Below, piece by piece: positions 1-8,251 of a DNA stretch of 64,000 nt. The notes beneath the pieces were generated by a model. It was not told the origin of the DNA. It searched no databases and worked only from the letters and a program-made list of their open reading frames with translations. Where the stretch lies: the NCBI GenBank assembly GCA_041656295.1, contig JBBADV010000005.1, forward strand, positions 62,001 to 126,000. The letters run 5' to 3'. Numbering within the stretch: position 1 is the stretch's first letter; each line of letters starts with the position of its first letter. Both the position numbers and the translations under genes were made by a program. The stretch comes from Kiritimatiellales bacterium (GTDB lineage: Bacteria; Verrucomicrobiota; Kiritimatiellia; Kiritimatiellales; Tichowtungiaceae).

Positions 1-249
1 GTCGCGAATACCGAGTTTGCCTTCGAGAAAAAGCTGATAGTTATTGACGGCACGGCGTCTAAAATCGCGCAGCGCCCGCAGTGTAAATGATTGACGCTCT
101 TTGCCGGGCAGATCGAACGCTACGTCTTCCGGTGTTTCTTCAATGGTGGCGGTTACGCTGCGATCAATCGCCATAGCAACGGCCGGTTTTCCGTAAACCG
201 CTGCATGCTCGCCGCTCAAAATCAGTTTGCCTGGCGCGATTGCTTTCAT
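1..249 (-). CDS. mvk: Mevalonate kinase, N-terminal part (runs off the window)
   Basis: Phosphorylates mevalonate to mevalonate 5-phosphate with ATP in the cytoplasm. Only the first 83 codons are present; the gene continues past base 1. The visible N-terminus begins MKAIAPGKLILSGEHAAVYG, which is the substrate-binding start typical of GHMP kinases and of mevalonate kinase in particular (PGKhhLxGEHxxVYG), followed by GKPAVAMAIDRS. The ATG at 249 lies 13 bases after the stop of the upstream HMG-CoA synthase gene, so the two are probably one transcript. The ATP-binding GLGSS loop would lie outside the window. Another GHMP kinase such as phosphomevalonate kinase is less likely given the GEHAAVYGKPA signature. 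Confidence 0.85.
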   Translation of the reverse strand, partial: MKAIAPGKLILSGEHAAVYGKPAVAMAIDRSVTATIEETPEDVAFDLPGKERQSFTLRALRDFRRRAVNNYQLFLEGKLGIRD

Positions 250-262
250 TGCGGTCAGTGAA

Positions 263-1423
263 TCAGATCCCGGCAGGTTCGTAAATGCGCTTATGCGCGC
301 GAAGTCCGGCGAAGCGGAAAGGGCCGGTGCGGTATTGCGGGAATGAATATTCGCCGCCATCGGTTGGAATGCCGTAAAGATAAATGTCTTCGTACTGCCG
401 GAATGTAAGCGCCGCGCGGTTTGCGAGCAGAGTTTTATGCGCGTCAGAAAACAAAACGCCGCGCCAGCCCGGCTGAACTACGCCGCTGAAAAATTCGGCG
501 GTGCAGCCGGAGCCGTAGCTGTAAAAGCCGATCCGTTTCCCGGCGAGATCCTCTCCGGAATGATCCAGCAGCGAGCAGAGTCCAATGTAGAGTGAAGCGG
601 AATAACAGTTTCCGGCGACGCGACTGTAAATTAATGATTCGCCGGTGACGCGGTGGAGTTCTTCACCGGAGATCCCTTTCACGAGTTTTTGATGCGCTTT
701 TTCCGCCATACGCGTGAATGGAATATGATAGCAAAAGCGCGCGAAATTTTCCGGCGTGCGCCCGCTTTGCGCGGCGTACTGCTGCCACGATTTCAACAGC
801 GCTTTGATATAAATCAGCGTTGAATATCTGCCATCCACCAGCGCTTCGGACAGATAATTCGGCCGCCAGAAATCCATCACATCAGATGAATAAAAACCGG
901 CTTCCGGATCAATCGCAACCAGCCGCGGATTGGCGGCGACGGTGAACGCCACCGCGCCACAGCCCTGCGTTGATTCGCCGGGGCTGCCGAGTGCGTAGCG
1001 CGCAACATCGGACGCAATCACCAGAACTTTGGTATGCGGATTCATCGCCACCAGACCCATCGCCATGCGCAGTGCCGCCGTTGCGCTGTAGCACGCCTGT
1101 TTTAATTCTACCACGCGACAGCGTTCCGGAAGATCCAGTAAACCGTGCACGAAAAGACCGGCGGATTTCGACTGGTCAATTCCGCTCTCGGTAGCAAATA
1201 AAATTGTTTCGACCTGTTCAAGTTCGCCGGAATTTTTCAGCGGGAATGCGGCGCTTGCCGCCATGGTTACGATATCTTCATCCGGCGGCGGAATACCCAT
1301 TTTTTCCTGACCGATACCGATCAGAAATTTCCCGGGATCAACCTTGCGCTCTTCCGCCAGCAGCTTTAAATCCAGAAAATACTGCGCTGTATAAAACGAG
1401 ATTCTGTCGATGCCGATATCCAT
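263..1423 (-). CDS. mvaS: Hydroxymethylglutaryl-CoA synthase
   Basis: Condenses acetyl-CoA with acetoacetyl-CoA to HMG-CoA, the first committed step of the mevalonate route to isoprenoids. The 386-residue protein has the usual bacterial length. With the ATG at 1423, the catalytic Glu (ATESG), Cys (KQACYSATAAL) and His (CYHIPFTRMAEKAH) fall at residues 79, 111 and 233, the numbering of the characterised staphylococcal enzyme. For this reason I prefer that start over the in-frame GTG at 1435. No strong ribosome-binding site is visible for either. The thiolase-fold motif GCGAVAFTV and the C-terminal FYSYGSGCTAEFFSG are also present. It precedes mvk in what looks like a two-gene mevalonate operon. 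Confidence 0.95.
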   Translation of the reverse strand: MDIGIDRISFYTAQYFLDLKLLAEERKVDPGKFLIGIGQEKMGIPPPDEDIVTMAASAAFPLKNSGELEQVETILFATESGIDQSKSAGLFVHGLLDLPERCRVVELKQACYSATAALRMAMGLVAMNPHTKVLVIASDVARYALGSPGESTQGCGAVAFTVAANPRLVAIDPEAGFYSSDVMDFWRPNYLSEALVDGRYSTLIYIKALLKSWQQYAAQSGRTPENFARFCYHIPFTRMAEKAHQKLVKGISGEELHRVTGESLIYSRVAGNCYSASLYIGLCSLLDHSGEDLAGKRIGFYSYGSGCTAEFFSGVVQPGWRGVLFSDAHKTLLANRAALTFRQYEDIYLYGIPTDGGEYSFPQYRTGPFRFAGLRAHKRIYEPAGI

Positions 1424-1482
1424 ATGTTTAAACACGCCGGAATGATCCCATGACTCATTGCAACACCACCGGCCGGAAAATT

Positions 1483-2079
1483 TTATTTTGATGCCAGCCA
1501 GTGAAAAATTAATGCGGCAGCCGCACCGAAAAACGAGAAAATCGAGAGCGACTTATTAAACAGGTAAAATGTATCTTGCGGACGGATGGTGAGTACCGGC
1601 TGCCCGGCTTCGATTGCCGTCGCCGGCGAAACAAGAATTTCCAGGATTTTGCCGCGCAGCGGTTTATCGCCCTCGCCGTACAGATCCGCCAGCATAATAT
1701 CTGTATTATAAAGTGAACAGGCCTGCAAATCGGCACGCGCTGTTTTTAACGCTTCCATTTTTTCTTCCACATCATCCGCGCCGGAATTTTTTGCTTCGCT
1801 GTAGGCCTTTTCAGCATCAGCAACTTTTAGTTTGTACGGCTCATCGCGCAGTGATGCCAACAGTGTCCGGGGTTCAATCTTATCGCCGGGCTGCACCGGT
1901 ATCTGGCTGACCACGCCGGGAACAGAAAAAGCCACCGGTATTTCCAGCGGATGTTTTTTCAAAATCTTTTCGGTCGGAAACCATGCATCGCGAATTGCCC
2001 ACACACAAAGAAATCCAAGAAAAACGGCGAGGATCAGAAAGTCCTTCGTTCCTTTAATATTAAATCTTTTTTTCGCCAT
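1483..2079 (-). CDS. Small membrane-anchored protein with biotinyl/lipoyl-like hairpin fold
   Basis: The function is unknown. The 198-residue product starts at the ATG at 2079, which has a clear AAGGAGA site just upstream; a longer reading frame back into proS is an overlap artefact. The N-terminus has one transmembrane segment (FLILAVFLGFLCVWAIRDAW). It is followed by a segment resembling the barrel-sandwich half of membrane-fusion proteins (VAFSVPGVVSQIPVQPGDKIEPRTLLASL), a short coiled-coil-like helix, and a second half (GKILEILVSPATAIEAGQPVLTIRP). A second hydrophobic segment ends the protein. It looks like a miniature HlyD-type adaptor without an obvious transporter partner. It follows proS by 19 bases and is probably co-transcribed with it. 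Confidence 0.7.
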   Translation of the reverse strand: MAKKRFNIKGTKDFLILAVFLGFLCVWAIRDAWFPTEKILKKHPLEIPVAFSVPGVVSQIPVQPGDKIEPRTLLASLRDEPYKLKVADAEKAYSEAKNSGADDVEEKMEALKTARADLQACSLYNTDIMLADLYGEGDKPLRGKILEILVSPATAIEAGQPVLTIRPQDTFYLFNKSLSIFSFFGAAAALIFHWLASK

Positions 2080-2098
2080 GCGTTCTCCTTCCTTGCGA

Positions 2099-3595
2099 TT
2101 AATAGCTTTTCGCAAAAACCACACGTCCTTTGCTCGGCCGGCCGCTGACAATACAGCTGCCGGCGCCGCTCTGTTCATAGTCAAACGGAATGCACCGGAT
2201 TGTCACAGATAATTCTTCATTGATTTTCGCTTCGGTTTCCGGCGTGCCGTCCCAGTGCGCTAAGGCAAACCCGCCGCACCCGTCCTTAAAGAACGCAACG
2301 AACTCATCCCATGAATCAATTTCGCGTGTATGCTCCTCGCGGTATTTCAGCGCGCGCTCGAACAGATTTCTCTGCATCTCTTCCAGCACGCCGGAAATTG
2401 ACGCCGCAAATTCTTCGCGGCTCTGTCCGTATTTTTCTTTCGGACCTTTATCGCGCCGCGCCACAAACACTGAGCCGTTTTCCATATCGCGCGGACCGAT
2501 CTCCACCCGCACCGGAATTCCTTTCTTCACCCACTGCCAGCCTTTCTCGCCGGCATTGATGTCGCGTGCATCCACCACCACTTCAACCGGACGACCGTCG
2601 TACAGCTGCGCGCGCAGCATACCCGCCGTATCGTTGCAATACTTCATGATTGCATCATAATCCGCTTCCTTGCGGATAATCGGCAGAATCACCACATGCG
2701 CCGGCGCGAGACGCGGCGGCATGATCATGCCGTCGTCGTCGCCGTGCGTCATAATCAGCCCGCCGATCAGCCGCGTAGAAACGCCCCACGACGTCGTCCA
2801 CGCAAACTCTTCACGGCCTGCGCGCGACTGAAATTTAATTTCAGAGGCCCGCGCAAAATTCTGTCCCAGAAAATGACTCGTCCCCGCCTGCAGCGCTTTG
2901 CCGTCCTGCATCAGCGCTTCAATACAAAACGTATTCACCGCGCCGGGGAAACGCTCACCGTCCGTCTTTTCACCTGTCAGCACCGGCATCGCCATATATT
3001 CCTGTGCAAAATGCTTATACACCTCCAGCATCTTGCGCGTCTCTTCCATCGCCTCAATTTCCGTTTCGTGCGCGGTGTGCCCCTCCTGCCACAAAAACTC
3101 GGCGGTGCGCAGAAACAGCCGCGTACGCATCTCCCAGCGCACCACATTCGCCCACTGATTGATCAGAATCGGCAGATCGCGCCAGCTCTGCACCCATTTC
3201 GCATACGTTGCACCGATAATCGTTTCCGACGTCGGACGCACCACCAGCGGCTCCTCCAGCTCACCCGCCGGAATTAACCTGCCGTCCGGACCCGCTTCCA
3301 GCCGGTGATGCGTAACCACCGCGCACTCCTTCGCAAAGCCCTCAACATGCTCTGCTTCCTTTTCCAGATAACTCTTCGGAATAAACAGCGGGAAATAGGC
3401 ATTCACATGGCCGGTCTCCTTAAACAGCTTATCCAGACCGCGCTGAATATTTTCCCACAGCGCATACCCCCACGGTTTAATCACCATACAGCCGCGCACG
3501 TCACTGTTCTCTGCCAGTTCCGCCGCGCGCACCACCTGCTGATACCACTCCGGATAATTTTCCTCTCTCGTTGGACTGATCGCGGTTTTTGCCAT
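2099..3595 (-). CDS. proS: Prolyl-tRNA synthetase (archaeal/eukaryotic type)
   Basis: Charges tRNA-Pro with proline. The 498-residue length, the absence of the large bacterial editing insertion, and motifs such as GCMVIKPWGYALWENIQ and RPTSETIIGATY (residues 120-131, class II motif 2) place it in the short archaeal/eukaryotic ProRS group. That group also occurs in scattered bacteria. The start chosen is the ATG at 3595, with GGAG about five bases upstream; the frame is open a few codons further (TTG at 3607), but that codon overlaps the ribosome-binding site. A further class II motif is visible near the glycine-rich GVSTRLIGGLIMTHGDDDG. It is followed closely by the small membrane protein gene ending at 1483. 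Confidence 0.95.
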   Translation of the reverse strand: MAKTAISPTREENYPEWYQQVVRAAELAENSDVRGCMVIKPWGYALWENIQRGLDKLFKETGHVNAYFPLFIPKSYLEKEAEHVEGFAKECAVVTHHRLEAGPDGRLIPAGELEEPLVVRPTSETIIGATYAKWVQSWRDLPILINQWANVVRWEMRTRLFLRTAEFLWQEGHTAHETEIEAMEETRKMLEVYKHFAQEYMAMPVLTGEKTDGERFPGAVNTFCIEALMQDGKALQAGTSHFLGQNFARASEIKFQSRAGREEFAWTTSWGVSTRLIGGLIMTHGDDDGMIMPPRLAPAHVVILPIIRKEADYDAIMKYCNDTAGMLRAQLYDGRPVEVVVDARDINAGEKGWQWVKKGIPVRVEIGPRDMENGSVFVARRDKGPKEKYGQSREEFAASISGVLEEMQRNLFERALKYREEHTREIDSWDEFVAFFKDGCGGFALAHWDGTPETEAKINEELSVTIRCIPFDYEQSGAGSCIVSGRPSKGRVVFAKSY

Positions 3596-3687
3596 AAAAA
3601 TCTCCAAAAATTGAGCGTAAATCTACAAAACGACCCAATGGAATACGAGTTAAATTAGCGGGCTCAGCGAAATTCCACATTTCAAAT

Positions 3688-4734
3688 TTAACCGGCAATC
3701 CACCCGCCGCCGAGAACCTCGTCGCCGGAATAAACGACAGCGGCCTGACCGGGTGTAAGCGCGAACTGCGGTTCTGCAAAATGAACGATCATTCCCGCGC
3801 CGGTTTTTTCAAGACGCGCCGGTGCGCCGGGATGTCCGTAACGCGGTTGAACCGTAAATGTATTTTCGTCCGGCGGAAATTCGCCGGCAATCCAGTGCAG
3901 ATCGTTAACGCGGCAGTCAGAACTCATTACACCGGCGCGCGGCGTTAAAACAATATCGCCGGAATCTGCATCAATGCGGCTGACATAGACGCGCTCACCG
4001 GCGGCAACGCCGGTGCCGCCGCGCTGTCCGACGGTGAAACGATGAATACCCCCGTGTTCACCGATCTGTTTTCCGGCGGCATCCAGAAGACGGCCGCGCC
4101 GTTTAATTTCCGGCGCGTGTGCTTCGATAAATTCCGGATATTTCCCGGCTTCAACAAAACATAAATCCTGACTTTCGCCGCGCGGCACAACCGGCAGGCT
4201 GTGATCCGCCGACCATTTTTTCACATCCTCTTTTTTCCAGCCGCCGAGCGGAAACGCCACATGCGCGAGCTGTTTTTGGGAGAGCCGGTGCAAAAAATAG
4301 GATTGATCTTTCGTGCGGTCGACGCCGCGCAGCAGATGAAATTTTCCGGTGTGCTTTTCAATTTGCGCATAATGTCCGGTGGCAAGAATTTCGCAATCCA
4401 GCTGCAGCGCGCGTTCGAGCAGAAATCCGAATTTAATAAACTGATTGCACGCGATGCACGGCGACGGCGTTCGCCCGGCGGCATATTCGTTTACAAACCG
4501 CGCGACCACATGTTCCGCAAACCGGCCCTGCGCATTGACTACATAATGCCGGATGCCGAGTGCCGCACAGACTTTCTGCGCGCGCGCCACATCTTCAAGT
4601 GAACAGCAGCGCGATCCGTCTTTCCACATGTGCGCCGTTAAACCGATAACTTCATATCCCTGCTCCGCAAGCAGCGCCGCCGCCACGGAACTGTCCATGC
4701 CGCCGCTCATTCCAACTGCCGCGCGCTTTTTCAT
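3688..4734 (-). CDS. mnmA: tRNA-specific 2-thiouridylase MnmA
   Basis: Installs the 2-thio group on wobble U34 of Lys, Glu and Gln tRNAs in an ATP-dependent reaction. The 348-residue protein shows the PP-loop SGGMDSS (residues 10-16), the first catalytic cysteine in SPCIACN (Cys93 or Cys96), ATGHYAQ, the TKDQSYFL motif and the second catalytic cysteine in SQDLCFV (Cys192). The C-terminal beta-barrel domain includes HRFTVGQRGGTG. It has the full length and motif set of the family. It lies alone between proS and a heptamer-type inverted repeat; no dedicated promoter is recognised. Confidence 0.95.
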   Translation of the reverse strand: MKKRAAVGMSGGMDSSVAAALLAEQGYEVIGLTAHMWKDGSRCCSLEDVARAQKVCAALGIRHYVVNAQGRFAEHVVARFVNEYAAGRTPSPCIACNQFIKFGFLLERALQLDCEILATGHYAQIEKHTGKFHLLRGVDRTKDQSYFLHRLSQKQLAHVAFPLGGWKKEDVKKWSADHSLPVVPRGESQDLCFVEAGKYPEFIEAHAPEIKRRGRLLDAAGKQIGEHGGIHRFTVGQRGGTGVAAGERVYVSRIDADSGDIVLTPRAGVMSSDCRVNDLHWIAGEFPPDENTFTVQPRYGHPGAPARLEKTGAGMIVHFAEPQFALTPGQAAVVYSGDEVLGGGWIAG

Positions 4735-4744
4735 TTATGGGGAG

Positions 4745-4836
4745 TCTGAAGGTCTAAAAGTCGAAGGTCAAAAGTCAAACAGCCGAACATTTTAAAAAAT
4801 TGACTTGCGACTTTTAGACTTTCGACCTTTGACAAA
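4745..4836. repeat. Inverted pair of heptamer-type repeats (GAC-TTT family)
   Basis: The gap between tsaD and mnmA is filled by two arms made of GACTTTN/GACCTTN-like heptamers in opposite orientation: the left arm at about 4747-4776, the right arm at about 4804-4836. Their reverse complements share GACTTTTAGAC and GACCTTYGAC. The same heptamer family recurs at 22522-22560, 22743-22790, 23218-23290, 28484-28518 and 31229-31250. I infer a dispersed, possibly hairpin-forming repeat. Confidence 0.7.
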
Positions 4837-4845
4837 ATAACCATT

Positions 4846-5895
4846 TCACCAATTCGTTAATTGCAGATTCGGGTTCACATCGTCCGGCAGACAGAACGGA
4901 TGTCCGGCGGAATATTTAAGAAACGCAGCGCCGGCAATCATCGCGGCATTATCCGTGCAAAGCTTCGGCGCCGAAAGCCGCAGCGGAATTTTTTTCTTTG
5001 CCGCCAGTGCTGTTAATTTTTCGCGCAGGATTGTATTCAGCGAAACACCGCCGGCGGCGGCGAATGACGCTACCGGAATTTTCTCGAGCGCCCGTTCAGT
5101 GCGCAGTGCAAGTGCATCGGCCACAGCTTCCTGATAACTCGCAGCCAGATCGCGTTTTGCCGATTCATCAGTCAGCGCTTCAGGATGATGCTGAACATGA
5201 TACAGCAGTGCGGTTTTCAGTCCGCTGAAACTGAAACAGAGTTTGCGGTCGAACTTATATTTCCACTCGCCGCCGGCGTTATCGAGTCCGCGCGGAAACC
5301 GCACCGCACCGGGATTGCCGCCTTCGGCGGCACGCTGAATTGCCGGGCCGCCGGGATAACCGAGTCCGAGCAGCGTTGCGCCTTTATCCAGCGCTTCGCC
5401 GGCGGCGTCATCAATCGTTTGACCGATAATTTTATAATTCCCCGGGGTTTCCATATAAACGAGTTTTGTATCGCCGCCGGAAACAAGCAGCACAAGCATT
5501 GGAAACGCGCCGGCAGGTTCCGGTGGATTTTCCCCAAGAAAAACGGAATAGATGTGCCCTTCATGATGATGCACACCGGTCACCGGAATATTCAGCCGCA
5601 GGCCCAGTCCGCGTGCGGCGGAATAACCGATCAGCAGCGAACTCGCCAAACCGGGACCGCAGGTAACCGCGATTCCATCGAGCCGGGCATAATCAACATT
5701 CGCAGTGCGCAGTGCTTCGTCAATAATGCCCGGCAGTTTTTTTACATGATCGCGCGATGCAATTTCCGGCACCACGCCGCCGTACGGCGCATGTTTGGCA
5801 ATCTGCGAATAAATCACGTTCGACCGTACCGCGCCGTCAACCAGCACCGCCGCAGCCGTTTCGTCGCATGAAGTTTCAATACCAAGCAGGTTCAT
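4846..5895 (-). CDS. tsaD: tRNA N6-threonylcarbamoyladenosine transferase subunit TsaD
   Basis: Transfers the threonylcarbamoyl group to A37 of ANN-decoding tRNAs, working with TsaB, TsaE and TsaC (none visible here). The 349-residue protein begins with the ASKHA-fold signature LGIETSCDETAAAVL. It has the metal-binding HHHEGH segment (about residues 109-114, canonical histidines 110 and 114), LVSGGDTKL, GEALDKGATLLGLGYPGGP and the C-terminal CTDNAAMIA with the metal-ligand aspartate. All key motifs are intact. It is followed 47 bases upstream on the minus strand by ribF. Confidence 0.95.
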   Translation of the reverse strand: MNLLGIETSCDETAAAVLVDGAVRSNVIYSQIAKHAPYGGVVPEIASRDHVKKLPGIIDEALRTANVDYARLDGIAVTCGPGLASSLLIGYSAARGLGLRLNIPVTGVHHHEGHIYSVFLGENPPEPAGAFPMLVLLVSGGDTKLVYMETPGNYKIIGQTIDDAAGEALDKGATLLGLGYPGGPAIQRAAEGGNPGAVRFPRGLDNAGGEWKYKFDRKLCFSFSGLKTALLYHVQHHPEALTDESAKRDLAASYQEAVADALALRTERALEKIPVASFAAAGGVSLNTILREKLTALAAKKKIPLRLSAPKLCTDNAAMIAGAAFLKYSAGHPFCLPDDVNPNLQLTNW

Positions 5896-5942
5896 TTTTT
5901 AAAGTTTTGAGGTTACCGGGACGAAAGTCAAATATGAGTTGC

Positions 5943-6875
5943 TTACACCGCCTGGCCGATCCGGCCGATGTCTTTCCCGATTTGTTCTATCAGTGCTTCG
6001 CGCGATGAAAAGAAAATGATGTCGCGGATTTTTTCAATGAGGTAAAGTTCAACGTGCTGTCCGTAGAGATCGCCGGAAAAATTGAGCAGGTGTGCTTCAA
6101 TGACCGGTGTGTCGTCATGAAATGTTTTTCGCATACCGATAAACACTGCGGCGGAAAAACTCTGAACGCCGGATGCCGCACTCTGAACCCGGGCGCGAGC
6201 GGCATAAACGCCCGCCGCCGGAATCAACTCATTGTCTGACTGAAGATTAATCGTGGGGAATCCAAGTTCGCGCCCGATGTGATTGCCTTCGATCACAGTG
6301 CCGGAAATACAGAACGGATGTCCGAGCAGTTTTTCCGCTGCCGGCAATTGACCGGCGCGGATCAGCTCGCGAATGCGTTTGCTTGAAATGCGTTCACCGC
6401 CGGAAAGTACTGCCGGAACGGCAATGGCTGCGATTCCGTGCTGTGCGCAGAATTTTTCGAGCATAGTAAACGTTCCGCCAGCGCAGGCGCCGAACGACCA
6501 GTCGGTGCCACAGACAATGCCAGCCAGTGCCGGAATACCGGTTTTTAAATCACTCAAAAATTTTTCCGGCGGGATTCCGGCGCAGGACGTATCGAATGGA
6601 ATTTCGATGACGCCGGCGGCGCCGGTTTTTTCAAACTGCCGGCGGCGGAGTTCCAGCGGCGTAATCAACTCCGGTGCAACCGCCGGGCTTAAAATTTTTA
6701 CCGGATGCGGATTGAAAGTGTAAATCCACGCATCACCGGAATTGTCCCGGGCAAATTGAACCGCGGTTTGAATGACTTTGGCATGGCCGGTATGCACGCC
6801 GTCGAAACAGCCCGCTGCGAGAACGACAGGGCGTCCGTTTTTTGGTAATTTTGAAATGTTATCTACAACCAACAT
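5943..6875 (-). CDS. ribF: Bifunctional riboflavin kinase / FAD synthetase
   Basis: Phosphorylates riboflavin to FMN and adenylylates FMN to FAD. The 310-residue protein has the N-terminal nucleotidyltransferase motif GCFDGVHTGH (residues 22-31), the FNPHP motif and the ISSKRIRELI segment. The C-terminal riboflavin kinase domain follows, with GRELGFPTINL and the EAHLLNF motif holding the catalytic Glu. A short Ser/Ala-rich insertion (about RVQSAASGVQSFSAAVF) sits within the kinase domain. It lies downstream of truB and rbfA on the minus strand, a common bacterial arrangement (rbfA-truB-ribF). A repeat-filled gap of about 195 bases separates it from truB. Confidence 0.95.
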   Translation of the reverse strand: MLVVDNISKLPKNGRPVVLAAGCFDGVHTGHAKVIQTAVQFARDNSGDAWIYTFNPHPVKILSPAVAPELITPLELRRRQFEKTGAAGVIEIPFDTSCAGIPPEKFLSDLKTGIPALAGIVCGTDWSFGACAGGTFTMLEKFCAQHGIAAIAVPAVLSGGERISSKRIRELIRAGQLPAAEKLLGHPFCISGTVIEGNHIGRELGFPTINLQSDNELIPAAGVYAARARVQSAASGVQSFSAAVFIGMRKTFHDDTPVIEAHLLNFSGDLYGQHVELYLIEKIRDIIFFSSREALIEQIGKDIGRIGQAV

Positions 6876-6984
6876 TGTAAAATCCTAAGCATGATTCGAA
6901 AAAGGACTTTTGCGCACGCAAAGCAGCGAAGCGGCAAACAAATTAAAAATTTAAACCTCCTTCGATTCCCTCTGTCTCTTTCTG

Positions 6985-7064
6985 TAAAAATCCGTTTATA
7001 TCCGTGTTATCTGTGGTTTTTTGCGTTTTCGGCGTTCGTGGACGCGACGGGGGCATCGCGTCTG
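6985..7064. repeat. Dispersed CGGAT-type repeat plus GC hairpin between ribF and truB
   Basis: Positions 6985-7018 are a reverse-oriented copy of the dispersed repeat whose forward core is ACCGCGGATAACACGGATAT. Immediately after, 7038-7063 carries a hairpin with GACGCGACG and a partner ATCGCGTC, a variant of the repeat also found inside coaB and at 28419-28442. Nothing else is recognised in the 6876-7070 gap. Confidence 0.7.
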
Positions 7065-7070
7065 CTTTTT

Positions 7071-7784
7071 TCAAATATCGTGAACTGTAATGATGTTTTT
7101 TTCAAATTCGGCGCGATCCCATTTTAAAATTTCGTCAAGCGTCCTGGCATCGGCCAGCTTAAACTCGCCGGATTTTGTGCGCCGGAGCTGTGAGAGACAG
7201 GCCCCGCAGCCGAGGCGCTGTCCGAGATCGTGCGCGAGCGTGCGGACATAGGTGCCTTTGGTGCAGACGGTTTCAAATGTTGCGCGCGGCGGCGTAAATT
7301 CTTTTAAGGCAAATTTATAAATGTGGATAAAGCGCGGTTCGCGTTCGACCTCATGGCCCTTGAGCGCGTGTTTGTACAGTGGAACACCGTTAATTTTAAT
7401 AGCGGAAACCATCGGCGGCAGCTGCATTTGGTCGCCGGTGGCTTTTTTCATTTCGGCGCGCAGTGCCTCTTCAGTAATGCCGGACGGATCTTTTTCAGCA
7501 ACGATTTCTCCATCGGTGTCCTGCGAATTGGTTTCAACGCCGAACAGAATTTCGCCTTCATAGGCTTTATCGCCGCCCATGATTTTAGCGGAAAGTTTTG
7601 TGCCGCGCCCGACGAGCAGAACGACGAGTCCGGTGGCATTCGGATCGAGTGTTCCGCCGTGGCCGGCTTTATTCAGTTGAAACCGGTTGCGGATTTTTGC
7701 GACCAGATCGTGCGACGTCCATTCCTGCGGTTTATCGATTAGAAGGATGCCGTCCGGGTCAGGAAGAATATTGCGTTTTCTCAT
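7071..7784 (-). CDS. truB: tRNA pseudouridine-55 synthase TruB
   Basis: Makes pseudouridine 55 in the T-loop of tRNAs. The 237-residue protein shows the GxLDxxAxGxL motif as GHGGTLDPNATGLV, with catalytic Asp47. It also has KAYEGEILFGVETNSQDTDG, the PPMVSAIKINGVPLY segment and TKGTYVRTLAHDLGQRLG. The protein is on the short side but complete for the core; the C-terminal PUA-like part is reduced. It starts 31 bases downstream of the rbfA stop, so it is probably co-transcribed with rbfA. Confidence 0.95.
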   Translation of the reverse strand: MRKRNILPDPDGILLIDKPQEWTSHDLVAKIRNRFQLNKAGHGGTLDPNATGLVVLLVGRGTKLSAKIMGGDKAYEGEILFGVETNSQDTDGEIVAEKDPSGITEEALRAEMKKATGDQMQLPPMVSAIKINGVPLYKHALKGHEVEREPRFIHIYKFALKEFTPPRATFETVCTKGTYVRTLAHDLGQRLGCGACLSQLRRTKSGEFKLADARTLDEILKWDRAEFEKNIITVHDI

Positions 7785-7815
7785 GGCGGGAATAATAAAA
7801 AATAAGAATTATAAT

Positions 7816-8181
7816 TTATTCGTCTTCATCTTCGGGAATATCGAGATGCGAAAGAATATCGAGCACGCGGTCGCCGGATTCGAGCGAGTCATCGAGTTTA
7901 AAGTAGAGGCGCGGGGTGTATTTTAAAATAACGTTTTTGCTCATGCGGCTCTGAACATCTTTGCGGCGCGCGTTGAGAAAACGGATCATTCGCTGGCGTT
8001 CATCTTCGTGTCCGAAAATGGAAACGTACACGGTGGCATCGCGCAGATCGGAGCCGGTTTCAACGCGGGTGATTGTAATTGCGCCGGTGTCAAAATTACT
8101 GTTGGCAAAAAGGCGCGGAATATCCGTTGCGATTTCGCGCTTCAGCAGTTCATTCACCCGTATCATTCGTGAGCTTGACAT
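7816..8181 (-). CDS. rbfA: Ribosome-binding factor A
   Basis: Binds the 30S subunit and assists 16S rRNA 5'-end maturation. The 121-residue protein has the single KH-like domain of the family: RVNELLKREIATDIPRL at the start, ITITRVETGSDLRDATVYVSI, and KYTPRLYFKLDDSLESGDRV. The last residues are acidic, as in many RbfA proteins. It is the first gene of the rbfA-truB-ribF run and is separated from glgX by a short inverted repeat (8198-8251). Confidence 0.93.
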   Translation of the reverse strand: MSSSRMIRVNELLKREIATDIPRLFANSNFDTGAITITRVETGSDLRDATVYVSIFGHEDERQRMIRFLNARRKDVQSRMSKNVILKYTPRLYFKLDDSLESGDRVLDILSHLDIPEDEDE

Positions 8182-8197
8182 ACATTTTTCCTAATCA

Positions 8198-8251
8198 AAG
8201 TAGACCCGCCGCAGACGTCGCGTTCTCTGCGTTCGTGGATGCGTCTACTTT
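8198..8251. repeat. Inverted repeat with AAAGTAGAC ends, overlapping the glgX stop
   Basis: The arms AAAGTAGAC (8198-8206) and GTCTACTTT (8243-8251) are perfect complements 36 bases apart. The right arm supplies the TAG stop of glgX (8245-8247). GTAGACGCG is also the outer stem of the hairpin repeat found at 28419-28442 and inside coaB, so this may be a degenerate family member. Confidence 0.6.

Noticed and set aside
5185..5871. Long antisense frames inside tsaD (and similarly in glgX, fusA, argS and pckG)
   Set aside because: These are shadows of the codon pattern of well-supported genes on the other strand, with no start signals or recognisable products.
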